Below are positions 23,158 to 31,764 of a DNA stretch of 37,783 bases, piece by piece. The stretch covers positions 1-37,783 of the forward strand of contig JAGLWF010000012.1 in NCBI GenBank assembly GCA_023133595.1. The letters run 5' to 3'. The notes under the pieces are model-generated. The model was given only the letters and a program-made list of their open reading frames with translations, was not told where the DNA came from and did not search any database. Source of the DNA: Nanobdellota archaeon (GTDB lineage Archaea; Nanobdellota; Nanobdellia; Woesearchaeales; WJKV01). The position numbers and the translations under genes are program-made. The number at the start of each line of letters is the position of its first letter. The stretch's first letter is position 1.

Positions 23158-24309
23158 ATGAAAAAAATGAAACTCAAATTCATGCTCATAATCATGATTG
23201 CTGTTTTAGTAACTGTAGCTGGCTGTGCCAACCAATTGACAGAAAAAGCTACTTTAGAACCTATCAAGATGGCTTATATTGGTCCTTTTACAGGCGATGC
23301 AGCTGCTCTGGGTATAAACAATTTCAGAGGGGTTGAGATGGCTGTTGAAAAGATCAATGCAAATGGCGGTATTGCTGGAATGCCTGTCAAATTGATTGTT
23401 GAGGACGACCAGTTGAATGACGTGATGACACAAAAAGCATTCTTCAAAGTGACAAACATTGATAATGTTGATGTTGTTTTAGGTGCATCTTACGGCGGCA
23501 TCCTTACATTGGCTGGTGCTTTTGACCAGGAAAAAGTTGTGTTTGTAAACACAATAGATACAAGTGAAGAGCTTGCAAATGCAGGAGAGTACTTGTTCAC
23601 AGTCGGAATCTACGACGAAGGTATTGGCTACGCAGTTGCAGAGATTGCTGCTGAAGAATTAGATGAAGATAAGATTGCAACAATCTACCTTCAAGAAGAA
23701 GCTTTCATGGTGCTTGCAAAAGATGCTATGAAAGAAAAGTTTGCAGAATTCAGAGGAAAAGTTGTTATCGAAGAAGGATACACTTTTGCTGATCGTGACT
23801 TCAAAACTTCATTGATGAAGATAAAAGCAAAAGGCATAGACACTGTTGCTTTCTTCGGCTACGACGAAGCAGGTCTTATCCTAAAACAAGCAAAAGAATT
23901 AGGATTAGAAATGAATTTCATTGGAATTGATACAGTTACAACAGAAGGTTTCAAAAGAAATGCAGGAGGAGATCTTGAAGGATTGTATTTTACATTCTGG
24001 GAAAGCCTAGAAACTCCTGAGATGAAAGCTTTTGTTGAGAGTTACACAGAGAGATACAACGAAGAACCTGAGCAACTGCTGTTCACAGTGACTGGATACG
24101 ACGCAACAATGTTCACTGCAGAAGCAATCGAGAATGCGATTGAAAAAGGCGGAGAGCCTAGAGGAGAAGATCTTAAAAAAGAGATCTACAAGATGAAAGA
24201 TTTCGAAGGCTTGTCAGGAACACTGACAATGGAAGAAGACGGTGCAGTAAGAACAATTGTCGAAGAAAAGTTCAAGTTCGAAAACAGAGAGATGATCAGA
24301 ATACAATAA
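23158..24309 (+). CDS. Lipoprotein substrate-binding protein, branched-chain amino-acid (LivJ-like) type, module 1
   Basis: Lipobox VAGC with Cys23 after a hydrophobic signal. The mature protein has the periplasmic-binding fold type 1 of LivJ-like proteins: IKMAYIGPFTGD at the start, GVEMAVEKINANGGIAGMPVKLIVEDD, and later GIDTVAFFGYDEAG and TVTGYDATMF. Such proteins bind amino acids or similar small ligands outside the membrane for an ABC transporter, but no permease or ATPase gene is in the window. Shine-Dalgarno GAGGTGA. Closest in sequence to the module 3 protein. Confidence 0.9.
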   Translation: MKKMKLKFMLIIMIAVLVTVAGCANQLTEKATLEPIKMAYIGPFTGDAAALGINNFRGVEMAVEKINANGGIAGMPVKLIVEDDQLNDVMTQKAFFKVTNIDNVDVVLGASYGGILTLAGAFDQEKVVFVNTIDTSEELANAGEYLFTVGIYDEGIGYAVAEIAAEELDEDKIATIYLQEEAFMVLAKDAMKEKFAEFRGKVVIEEGYTFADRDFKTSLMKIKAKGIDTVAFFGYDEAGLILKQAKELGLEMNFIGIDTVTTEGFKRNAGGDLEGLYFTFWESLETPEMKAFVESYTERYNEEPEQLLFTVTGYDATMFTAEAIENAIEKGGEPRGEDLKKEIYKMKDFEGLSGTLTMEEDGAVRTIVEEKFKFENREMIRIQ

Positions 24310-24320
24310 AATTTAATTTT

Positions 24321-24345
24321 TTTCTTTATTTTTTTGCTTTTTTCC
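24321..24345 (+). terminator. T-rich terminator, module 1
   Basis: The tract TTTCTTTATTTTTTTGC plus TTTTTTCC follows the binding-protein stop and also encodes the KKAKK tail of the convergent regulator 2. The same 25 bp recur after module 2. U-rich tracts terminate archaeal transcription. Confidence 0.55.
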
Positions 24346-25054
24346 ACATATCTTCGAAATATTTTTTGTAAACATCTGTAGCAGTCTTAGAATGAACACT
24401 TATTGCCATTATTTTTTCTTCAAAAATTAAAGTTATAACATGATCTCTGAAGATGACAATTCCTGTTGGAAAGATTATATCTGTAAATCTGATATAGGTG
24501 GGACGTTTGTAAGCTTTCAAGATAATTTTTTTAAGTTTAGTAGGTGCAATACCTCTCTGCTTTAGTTTTTTTTCGAAACGTTTATTCTGCAACCAGATCA
24601 AGAATCTTTGTACATCCTCTCTTTTATGTTCTTCTCCTATTGCAAAGAACAAATACTCGTCACCTGGTTTTGATTTCTCAAGAAGAATATCAAACATTGC
24701 ATGCAACCCTTTTATTCCTTCGAAGATCTCTGCTTCAGTTCTTTCTTTTGCCATCTTTTGTTTTAGTTTTAGCTCTGGAAGTATATCTGAGAATGCTTTT
24801 TTCTTATCTTCAATGAAATTGAATATTACAGAAGGATCTGCTGCTTGATAATATTTGATCTTTCCTTTTTTGATATAGGTTACAAGCCCTTTTTCTATCA
24901 ACTTATGGAGGCAGTTGTATACAACAGAACTCTGCAAGCCAGACTTCTCTATTATAGGACCTGCTGTTACAGACCCAAGCTCGAGAAGGGCCATATACGT
25001 GGCTATTTCTCCTTTTGTAAGACCAAGGCCTTCTAGCACAGATGTATTTACCAT
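24326..25054 (-). CDS. TrmB-family transcriptional regulator 2
   Basis: TrmB-type winged helix (LGLTKGEIATYMALLELG ... SGLQSSVVYNCLHKL ... KKGKIKYYQA), a coiled-coil linker and a C-terminal domain ending FEDMWKKAKK. It is paralogous to the regulators at 22326 and 26271 throughout. It is divergent from the module 2 binding protein across a gap with a GTTTATATAAAAG box on its side and a CTTTATATAC box on the other. Confidence 0.87.
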   Translation of the reverse strand: MVNTSVLEGLGLTKGEIATYMALLELGSVTAGPIIEKSGLQSSVVYNCLHKLIEKGLVTYIKKGKIKYYQAADPSVIFNFIEDKKKAFSDILPELKLKQKMAKERTEAEIFEGIKGLHAMFDILLEKSKPGDEYLFFAIGEEHKREDVQRFLIWLQNKRFEKKLKQRGIAPTKLKKIILKAYKRPTYIRFTDIIFPTGIVIFRDHVITLIFEEKIMAISVHSKTATDVYKKYFEDMWKKAKK

Positions 25055-25084
25055 ATATGAAGCTAATATGAACTTTTATATAAA

Positions 25085-25117
25085 CTCTCTGTTTTTGGAG
25101 AGCTAATCTTTATATAC
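25085..25117. promoter_or_regulatory. Divergent promoter region, module 2
   Basis: CTCTC (25085-25089) and GAGAG (25098-25102) form a weak inverted repeat beside CTTTATATAC (25108-25117), the probable TATA box of the module 2 binding protein. TACCATATAT occurs on both sides of the gap (about 25050 and 25135). The operator assignment is uncertain. Confidence 0.35.
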
Positions 25118-25155
25118 GGACCAGAATGAAAATATACCATATATTGGAGGTAAAA

Positions 25156-26265
25156 ATGAGATTCAAAATCATATTCACATTATTAATTATCTTGCTTGTA
25201 GCTGGATGTGGCTTTACAGGCAATACAGTCAAAGAGGAACCTATCAAGCTAGGAACAATCGCACCAATGACTGGTCCGCTAGCTTTCTTTGGAGAGTGGA
25301 TGCTTGAAGGTGCGCAGATGGCTGTTGATGAGATTAATGCAGAAGGAGGTATTAATGGAAGGCCTGTTCAGTTAATAGTGGAAGATACTGTTTGTCAGCC
25401 CCAGCCTACAATCATGGCTATGAGCAAATTAAGCGAGATTGACAAAGTTGATGCTTTTGTAGGACCATTCTGCGGGTCACCGGTTCACGTAGCTGCAGAG
25501 TTCGCACAGGCAAACAAAAAGATAGTGTTAACACCTAACACAAACTTTGGAAAACTGAGCGACTTTTTGTTCACCACAGATCTAGAGATCCAGAAAGAAT
25601 CTGAGTTCTTGGCAAAGCATCTGATAAAGAACAATATAACAAAAGCAGGAGTCATGTTCCTGAACAATGATTGGGGTGTTTCACACAAGAATCACTTCAC
25701 AAAGAAATTCACAGAATTCGGCGGAACATTGACTGGTGTTGAAGCTTTTGACTTTTCAGTGACTGATTACAGGACAATCATTGCAAAAGTAACACGAAAT
25801 GAATCACAAGCAATCTTTATTGCATTCAGTGATCCAGCTACTGCAGTTAATCAGATTAGAGAGATGGGCCTTGATATCCAGATTGTCGGACAGAGAGGTG
25901 CTGAAAATCCTACTTTGATCAATGTTGCTGGAAAAAATGCAGAAGGAATGATCCTTTCTGTAGTCGGAGAAATGCAAGAAGGAAAATTGACAGAATCACA
26001 GGTGGAATTCCAGAAACGATTTGAAGAGAGATTCAATGAAAGTTTATCACACACATCTGCAAACACATTCGATGCAGTTAATCTGTTTGCAAGAGCAATG
26101 GAACAGTGTGGAAACTCAGACGCTGAATGCATGAGACAAAGCATCCTTACTGCTGAATTCGACGGTGCAAGCGGTCATGTAAAGATGAATCAAGAAATCA
26201 ATGGGCTTGACAGAAGCGTCTTGATGAAAACAGTGAAGAATGGAGAGTTTGTCTTGCTTGAATAA
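25156..26265 (+). CDS. Lipoprotein substrate-binding protein, LivJ-like, module 2
   Basis: The start is placed at MRFKIIFTLL (ATG 25156), because GGAGG lies just before it; an earlier ATG at 25126 overlaps the expected transcription start. Lipobox VAGC with Cys18. The mature protein shows the LivJ fold (IKLGTIAPMTGPLAFFG; GAQMAVDEINAEGGINGRPVQLIVED). It is the most diverged of the three and has extra Cys (DTVCQPQP, GPFCGSP, QCGNSDAEC) that could form disulfides, so its ligand may differ. No transporter subunits are adjacent. Confidence 0.9.
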   Translation: MRFKIIFTLLIILLVAGCGFTGNTVKEEPIKLGTIAPMTGPLAFFGEWMLEGAQMAVDEINAEGGINGRPVQLIVEDTVCQPQPTIMAMSKLSEIDKVDAFVGPFCGSPVHVAAEFAQANKKIVLTPNTNFGKLSDFLFTTDLEIQKESEFLAKHLIKNNITKAGVMFLNNDWGVSHKNHFTKKFTEFGGTLTGVEAFDFSVTDYRTIIAKVTRNESQAIFIAFSDPATAVNQIREMGLDIQIVGQRGAENPTLINVAGKNAEGMILSVVGEMQEGKLTESQVEFQKRFEERFNESLSHTSANTFDAVNLFARAMEQCGNSDAECMRQSILTAEFDGASGHVKMNQEINGLDRSVLMKTVKNGEFVLLE

Positions 26266-26290
26266 TTTCTTTATTTTTTTGCTTTTTTCC
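26266..26290 (+). terminator. T-rich terminator, module 2
   Basis: Same 25-bp T-rich tract as at 24321-24345, starting right after the binding-protein stop and overlapping the 3' end of convergent regulator 3. Confidence 0.55.
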
Positions 26291-26984
26291 AGAAGAATTC
26301 AAAATAATTCTTGTATGTCTGTGCAACTGATTTGTTTTTTATTCTGATAATACTTATTGGATCTGTCCAAATGCACATAGCAACTTTATCTCCATAGATA
26401 ACAGTCATGATTGGAGAAAAATATTCATCTGGCAGATATTTGATCTTAGAATTCTTAGTTAACCAGAGTTTTCCTCTCAGACTTTCTTTGCTTAATATCC
26501 TTTCATGCATATTTAGTTTAACAATATCTCTCAATACGGTTTTCAATGATTCTGGAGATATTTCTTGAAATTTTGCTTCTTCACCAAATGCAACATAATC
26601 TTCTTTTGTTCTTAACACATCCTTTAGAATTGTCCTCATTCCTTCTTTTCCTTGATATAATTCTACTTTTACTTCTTCTTTGACAAATTTTGTCAAATCT
26701 ACCAAATCTGGCATTAATTTTTTCAGGTCTTCTTTTTTTTCTTCTAGATCTTCTAGTAATTTTCTAGGATTAGCTGCTTGAAAGTGCTTGACATTCTTTT
26801 TTATAACAGAACTGACAAGACCTTTATCAATGAGTTTTTCCAAGATAGCATATGTAAGAGTTCTTTCTATTCGCGCTTCTTGAGATATCTTAGTAGCTGT
26901 AGCAGAAGCTAGTTTTAGCAAAGCTAGGTACACTTTAATCTCTTTTTTCTCCAATCCAAATTTTTCTAATGCTTTTGTGTTCAT
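26271..26984 (-). CDS. TrmB-family transcriptional regulator 3
   Basis: TrmB-type winged helix (FGLEKKEIKVYLALLKL ... SQEARIERTLTYAILEKL ... KKNVKHFQA), linker, and effector domain ending FEFFWKKAKK. It is a paralogue of the other two regulators. A TTTATAAATAAC box lies about 26 bp before its start, and a 19-bp perfect palindrome sits just upstream of that box, shared with the divergent binding-protein promoter. Confidence 0.88.
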   Translation of the reverse strand: MNTKALEKFGLEKKEIKVYLALLKLASATATKISQEARIERTLTYAILEKLIDKGLVSSVIKKNVKHFQAANPRKLLEDLEEKKEDLKKLMPDLVDLTKFVKEEVKVELYQGKEGMRTILKDVLRTKEDYVAFGEEAKFQEISPESLKTVLRDIVKLNMHERILSKESLRGKLWLTKNSKIKYLPDEYFSPIMTVIYGDKVAMCIWTDPISIIRIKNKSVAQTYKNYFEFFWKKAKK

Positions 26985-27018
26985 ATGTGAAAATACAAGC
27001 TAGTTATTTATAAAGATT

Positions 27019-27037
27019 GTTGTGAATTTTTCACAAC
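27019..27037. promoter_or_regulatory. Candidate operator, module 3
   Basis: The perfect inverted repeat GTTGTGAA-TTT-TTCACAAC (8-bp arms) lies between the TATA boxes of regulator 3 and its binding protein. It is the strongest operator candidate in the window. Confidence 0.6.
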
Positions 27038-27091
27038 TAAATTTAATAAAGAAATCTCGTACAAGGTCTCAATAGAGGTGTGGAGGTTACA

Positions 27092-28243
27092 ATGGTAAGA
27101 ATAGGATTCAAAATAGCGATAGCTATATTGTTAGTAGCAATAATCATGTTTAGTGGATGTGCTACTCAGCTCACTGGAAAAGCAACAGTAGAACCTATCA
27201 AAATAGGTTATATTGGTATTCTGACAGGAATGTATGCAACAATTGGTATTCCAAATGTTAGAGGTATTGAGATTGCTGTTGAAGAGATCAATGCAGCTGG
27301 CGGCATTGCAGGAAGACCTGTTGAATTAATTATTGAAGATGCTCCAGGAGTAGAAAAAAGAGCATTTCTAAACGCATTCTATAAATTAACAGAGATAGAT
27401 AATATTGATGCTTTATTATCTTTCCATTATGGATCATTGATTGCTATAACAGAGACAGCTGATCAGAATAAGATTGTTTTAGTTGAGAGTATTGATACTA
27501 GCGAAGAAATAGCAGCAGCTGGGGAATATTTGTTTGGACCAGGTGTTTATGACGAAGGTTTTGGACATATTCTGGCAGATTTTATTACAGATGAGTTGAA
27601 TAAGAAAGAAGCTGGAATTGTGACAAATAATGGAGATCCAATAACTGAGTTGATCAAAAATTCATTTATTATTCGTTTCGAAAAGAATGGAGGAACAATC
27701 GTCTTTGATGAAAGTTATGCTCCAGAAACAACTGATTTCAGAAGTTTGCTATTGAAAATCAAGAATAGGGATGTTGATCCTCTCGTTGTAATTGGTTGGG
27801 ATGAAGCTGGATTCATGCTAAAGCAGGCAAAAGAATTAGGACTAGACATACAATTCCTTGGCTGGGATCAATTTACAGTAAAGCAATTCTTAGTAAATGC
27901 TGCTGGTGGTGCTGAAGGGGCATACACTACAATGTGGGAAAGCCCTAATCAGGAAAAGCTTGATAGTTTGATTGTGCGATACAAAAAAAAATACGGTCAT
28001 GATCCAGAAAACATATTTTTCACATCAACGGGATATGATGCTGCAATGGTTACTTTCGAAGCGATGAAACAAACAATAGAAGAAGGTAAAGAACCACGAG
28101 GAGAAGATCTGAAGAATGCTATGCACAAGATCAAAGATTACAAAGGAATATTAGGAACAATCACTATAGATGAAGATGGTATTGCTAGATCGATTACAGA
28201 AAAAGTCAGAAGAATAGAAAACAATCAGTTTGTTGAGATTTAA
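27092..28243 (+). CDS. Lipoprotein substrate-binding protein, LivJ-like, module 3
   Basis: The start is taken at MVRIGFKIAI (27092), after GGAGG; an in-frame ATG at 27080 is less well placed. Lipobox FSGC with Cys23. The LivJ fold is clear: IKIGYIGILTGMYATIG, GIEIAVEEINAAGGIAGRP, then IDTSEEIAAAGEYLF and FTSTGYDAAM, closely paralleling the module 1 protein. No permease or ATPase is nearby, so it either serves a transporter encoded elsewhere or acts as a receptor. Confidence 0.9.
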   Translation: MVRIGFKIAIAILLVAIIMFSGCATQLTGKATVEPIKIGYIGILTGMYATIGIPNVRGIEIAVEEINAAGGIAGRPVELIIEDAPGVEKRAFLNAFYKLTEIDNIDALLSFHYGSLIAITETADQNKIVLVESIDTSEEIAAAGEYLFGPGVYDEGFGHILADFITDELNKKEAGIVTNNGDPITELIKNSFIIRFEKNGGTIVFDESYAPETTDFRSLLLKIKNRDVDPLVVIGWDEAGFMLKQAKELGLDIQFLGWDQFTVKQFLVNAAGGAEGAYTTMWESPNQEKLDSLIVRYKKKYGHDPENIFFTSTGYDAAMVTFEAMKQTIEEGKEPRGEDLKNAMHKIKDYKGILGTITIDEDGIARSITEKVRRIENNQFVEI

Positions 28244-28254
28244 TTTTTATTTTT

Positions 28255-28947
28255 TTATCTTCCCACTATTTCTTGTGGATCGCTCTCGCACTGACTGGAT
28301 GTACCGTCTTTTGAATGATAGATGACATCCCAGTATGTTGTTTTATTTCCAATGTTTATTTTGCATTTGAACAAGACATTGGTTCCTTTGTCGTACAATT
28401 GTATCTCCTGGATCTCTGATCTGAAACTGTATCCAAAGAATCGCATGAGGAACTTTGGTCTTAATTCAAGTGTTCCCTGCACAGGCCTTAGATGTATCCT
28501 GTATTCTTGGCTTGAGTCAAAATGCACGTTTTCTGATGCTGACAGATAGATCATTGAAGCTCCAGGAATAGTCTCAGTGAATCTGCCATTATACATCTTG
28601 ATCTTTCCGTCTTCTCTCACTATCTTTTCTATCTCACTGAATGGGACGAATGATGATAATTCATGTTTTTCAAAGAATGTCTCTAAATCTTTTCTGTCAA
28701 CAACATAATCTTTTCCAGAATTTTCCAGATGATAAAGTGTATAAAAAAAATAATCATACAGTTTTGGGAATTTATAATCCTTTGGAAAAAGATTCTCAAG
28801 CTCTACCTTTTCCAGTCTTCCTTTCTCAATCTCTTTGCTTATTCTTGCAATCTCCTGCTGAGGAATCTCATAAGTATAACAACTGGTTCCAGCCAGCAGT
28901 GCAGCTGCAAGTCCGCTCATTCTTAAAAATCTCCAAAAAGATCTCAT
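28255..28947 (-). CDS. Putative lipoprotein, 230 residues
   Basis: Basic N-terminus, short hydrophobic core and a lipobox-like AGTSC with Cys23, then a mixed alpha/beta domain without recognised motifs. It overlaps the upstream 28944-29168 gene by four bases (ATGA), so it is coupled to that small membrane protein. A Thr/Tyr/Lys-rich beta region (NKTTYWDVIYHSKDGTSSQC) ends the protein. It is convergent with the module 3 binding protein. Confidence 0.7.
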   Translation of the reverse strand: MRSFWRFLRMSGLAAALLAGTSCYTYEIPQQEIARISKEIEKGRLEKVELENLFPKDYKFPKLYDYFFYTLYHLENSGKDYVVDRKDLETFFEKHELSSFVPFSEIEKIVREDGKIKMYNGRFTETIPGASMIYLSASENVHFDSSQEYRIHLRPVQGTLELRPKFLMRFFGYSFRSEIQEIQLYDKGTNVLFKCKINIGNKTTYWDVIYHSKDGTSSQCESDPQEIVGR

Positions 28948-29168
28948 CTCTTTGTCTCCTTGATTGTTACAGATGATTTTTTATCTTTTGTAATCTCAAC
29001 AATTATCTTATCATCATTCTCTTCGATATTTGTTACCTTTCCTTTATACCTATATTCCTTCTCAACTTCAGAGGTATCGAGCTCAGTTGTTTGTGATAAG
29101 ATCAATAGAAGGAAGATCCCAACCAGTGCACATATCAATGCTATCTTGAACAAAGTCCTTTCTTTCAT
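28944..29168 (-). CDS. Small membrane-anchored protein, possible OB-fold
   Basis: A 74-residue protein with one N-terminal membrane helix (about residues 8-25) and a short beta-rich, charged domain (YRYKGKVTNIEENDDKIIVEI) that resembles the OB-fold strands of small archaeal membrane proteins. Most of it would be outside the cell. A GTTTATATATTC box lies upstream. It is the first gene of a two-gene operon with the lipoprotein. Confidence 0.65.
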   Translation of the reverse strand: MKERTLFKIALICALVGIFLLLILSQTTELDTSEVEKEYRYKGKVTNIEENDDKIIVEITKDKKSSVTIKETKR

Positions 29169-29278
29169 CCAAGATACAATATATGCATTAGGAATATATA
29201 AACTTCATGCTTTTAGAATCAGAATATTTATAAAGATTGTAGTAATAATCTAATAAAAACCAAACGGAGGGTTTACAT

Positions 29279-29536
29279 ATGGCTGAAAAAGTTGAAATTG
29301 GAAAAATCTCACACTTCTTTGACAAGATAAGTGTGTGTGTAATTGAACTTACAGCAGATCTTAAAGTAGGAGATAAAATCTCAATAGAAGGCCATGACAA
29401 TGTTTTGGAGCAGGAAGTTACAAGCATGGAGATTGACCGGAAACCAGTAGAGAGTGCAGGATCTGGCGAATCTATTGGAATGAAGACAGACAAGCCTGTC
29501 AAACGAGGAGATATAGTATTCAAGATTGTTGGGTAA
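29279..29536 (+). CDS. Stand-alone EF-Tu domain 2-like protein
   Basis: The 85-residue beta-barrel protein resembles domain 2 of translational GTPases: GKISHFFDKISVCVIEL, a conserved LKVGDKISIEG turn, a central GESIGMKTD and a final VKRGDIVFKIVG. Such small elongation-factor-like proteins occur in many archaea with unknown function; no GTPase domain is present. The ATG follows GGAGGG. It is monocistronic, upstream of lonB. Confidence 0.8.
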   Translation: MAEKVEIGKISHFFDKISVCVIELTADLKVGDKISIEGHDNVLEQEVTSMEIDRKPVESAGSGESIGMKTDKPVKRGDIVFKIVG

Positions 29537-29599
29537 TTCTTTTTCTTTTTTTATTATCTTTCATAACCTTTATAAACTCAGAAAAATTAAAAGGGCTTA

Positions 29600-31651
29600 A
29601 TGGGGGAGATTAAGAGATTCAAGACAACAGCAGAGATTAAGGTAGGGGATAAGATAATCGATCAGGTCATTGGCCAGGATGATGCTGTTGAGATCATGAG
29701 AAAAGCTGCAAAGCAGCGAAGGCACGTTCTATTGATAGGTCTTCCAGGGTGTGGAAAATCCATGCTTGGGCTGGGTCTGGCAGAGATGCTTCCAAGAAGC
29801 GACCTTAAAGATATTGTTGCGTTTGCAAATCCTAATGATGAACATGCTCCTTTGATCAGGGAAGTGAATGCTGGCGAAGGACGAAAGATGACAAGTGCTG
29901 CGCGCGCAAGTGCCAAGAGTATTTTTGGTGGAAGAAATCTTCTGTTTTTCGTATTGGTTGTGATTGCAATGCTTGTTCCATGGTATTACTTGAACAAAGG
30001 GCAGGAGATTGTGTTCGCTGCAATGTTTATTGGTGGAATGATATTTCTGGGAGCGTTTGTTATTTTCATAAACATGTCCAGAAAGTCAGGCGCTGGTTCG
30101 CAAGTTCCAAAAGTCATTGTTGATAATTATAACAAGAAAAATGCGCCGTTCAATGACGCGACTGGCGCGCATGCAGGTGCATTATTAGGAGATGTGCTTC
30201 ATGATCCGTTTCAATCACTTTTTAGTAGTAACAAAATATGCCTGGTCGACGATAATAACCAATATGCAAATGTAACTTCGAATAAATTAATTGATACCTA
30301 TTTTTTAAAAAATAAAAAAGATATCATTAAAAAGAAAAAACAAAATTACGAAGCAATTTTTCTTTCTGAAAACGAGCTTTCTGTACTAGGTGAAACTCAA
30401 GGTTTAGTTTCTCCGGTTGACGTTTTATCATGCAACCGATACGACCACGATGGTCACATGATAAAACTTACAACCTCTGAAAACAAAGAACTAATCGTTA
30501 CACAAGAACATAAAATAGCTCTCTGGAAATCCAAGAAACTTATCTATGTCGAAGCAAAAGAAATCAAAAAAGGAGACCAGGTTGTTGCACAAGCTGAAGA
30601 TATTATCATTGACGAACAAGATATAATCAATACATATGATCAAAGACAACAAGATCAGTGTAGATTATACTATCAATATCTAGATCTAAAAGCAAAAAAT
30701 CCAACATGGGGTTACAAACGAATTGCAAAGGCAATGGGACAAAATATCAGCAAGACACGCTGGTGGCACAATGGAAAACACATACCAGTCCCTATTAAGA
30801 CAACGAATTGGTTGAAACAAAAAGAATTACTACCCTTGAAAATTGATCATTCAAAACTTCCAGTTATTGCAAAAGTTTTAGGAGCGACATTTGGTGATGG
30901 AGGTGTTTTTGAAAATCTTAATGGCATATTTTTATCAAGCTCAGAAAAAGATGCTGTTGAAGAGTTTGGAAGAGATTTAGAACATATTTTTGGATTGAAT
31001 AAAAATGAAAATTCCCGAGTTATAGAAGGAGGCGAATATGGCCATTCCTGGTGTTATCAAAATACAAATAGGAATATAATTAGATTCTTCTTGGCTTTAG
31101 GAACTCCAAAAGGAAAAAAAACAAATATTACACTTAAAGTCCCAAAGTGGATATCATTACAAGACAACTTAGAAGATGAGTTTTTTGGATCATTCTTTGG
31201 CGGAGAATTAGGAACGCCAATTATTCATAAAAACGGAAATCATTTGACAACTTTGGAAATAGGGATAACAGGGAAAAGAGGAGTTGACGAGAACAGATAC
31301 GAGTTTCTTCGCCAAATATCTTCTTACTTAATTAGAAGAAATATATGTACAACTTCCATCTATACAAGACAATTAGATGAAAACAGCAAAATATACAGAT
31401 TACAAATAGGAAAGAAAATGGACAATGTACTACAGTTTATGATGAATATCAAAATCAATTACTGCAAATATAAAGTTGAAAGGTTATACAACGCCCTAGG
31501 CCAGTGGGCGATGTTAAAGAAAAATAAATATCAAGAACTAATCAAAAGAGGTTATGGTGCAGAACATGCAATGAAAACACTGAACTTAACACCGAACTCA
31601 CTTTATTTGCTCCTGAATCATTTTGGAACTGAACAAGAGGCCAAAACATGA
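29600..31651 (+). CDS. lonB: LonB protease N-terminal extein plus N-terminal intein with LAGLIDADG endonuclease
   Basis: Residues 1-205 are the N-terminal part of archaeal membrane LonB: Walker A GLPGCGKS (47-54) and two membrane helices (about 113-130 and 137-158) inserted in the AAA+ domain. After HDPFQ the frame enters an intein, probably starting at Ser206 (30215). Intein block B is at 286-304 (TQEH, His304). LAGLIDADG-like blocks are [11 protein letters not shown] (426-436) and [11 protein letters not shown] (528-538). The frame ends at 31651, before the intein C-terminus. The next ORF overlaps it by ATGA and carries the rest. See the finding for split versus frameshift. Confidence 0.9.
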   Translation: MGEIKRFKTTAEIKVGDKIIDQVIGQDDAVEIMRKAAKQRRHVLLIGLPGCGKSMLGLGLAEMLPRSDLKDIVAFANPNDEHAPLIREVNAGEGRKMTSAARASAKSIFGGRNLLFFVLVVIAMLVPWYYLNKGQEIVFAAMFIGGMIFLGAFVIFINMSRKSGAGSQVPKVIVDNYNKKNAPFNDATGAHAGALLGDVLHDPFQSLFSSNKICLVDDNNQYANVTSNKLIDTYFLKNKKDIIKKKKQNYEAIFLSENELSVLGETQGLVSPVDVLSCNRYDHDGHMIKLTTSENKELIVTQEHKIALWKSKKLIYVEAKEIKKGDQVVAQAEDIIIDEQDIINTYDQRQQDQCRLYYQYLDLKAKNPTWGYKRIAKAMGQNISKTRWWHNGKHIPVPIKTTNWLKQKELLPLKIDHSKLPVIAKVLGATFGDGGVFENLNGIFLSSSEKDAVEEFGRDLEHIFGLNKNENSRVIEGGEYGHSWCYQNTNRNIIRFFLALGTPKGKKTNITLKVPKWISLQDNLEDEFFGSFFGGELGTPIIHKNGNHLTTLEIGITGKRGVDENRYEFLRQISSYLIRRNICTTSIYTRQLDENSKIYRLQIGKKMDNVLQFMMNIKINYCKYKVERLYNALGQWAMLKKNKYQELIKRGYGAEHAMKTLNLTPNSLYLLLNHFGTEQEAKT

Positions 31652-31764
31652 AATTTACAAAACAAACAATAACAAAAGTAGAGAGAATCAATTACAAAGG
31701 CAAATTATATAATCTGACAACTAGCTCTGGAAATATTATTGTGAATGGTATTCTTTGTAAGAAT
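30215..31764 (+). mobile_element. Intein coding segment in lonB (homing-endonuclease type, split over two frames)
   Basis: Bounded by CAA|TCA (Gln205|Ser206) and AAT|TCA (Asn39|Ser40 of the second ORF). Removing it joins DPFQ to [12 protein letters not shown], the continuous LonB sequence. It is 1550 bp, not a multiple of three. The left boundary is inferred from the extein; the right boundary is set by the terminal Asn plus Ser. Confidence 0.82.

Noticed and set aside
31640-31651. Programmed -1 frameshifting to fuse the two LonB ORFs
   Set aside because: The site GCC AAA ACA TGA has only four A and no proper slippery heptamer, and I see no strong downstream stem. Split translation or a simple base loss fit better.
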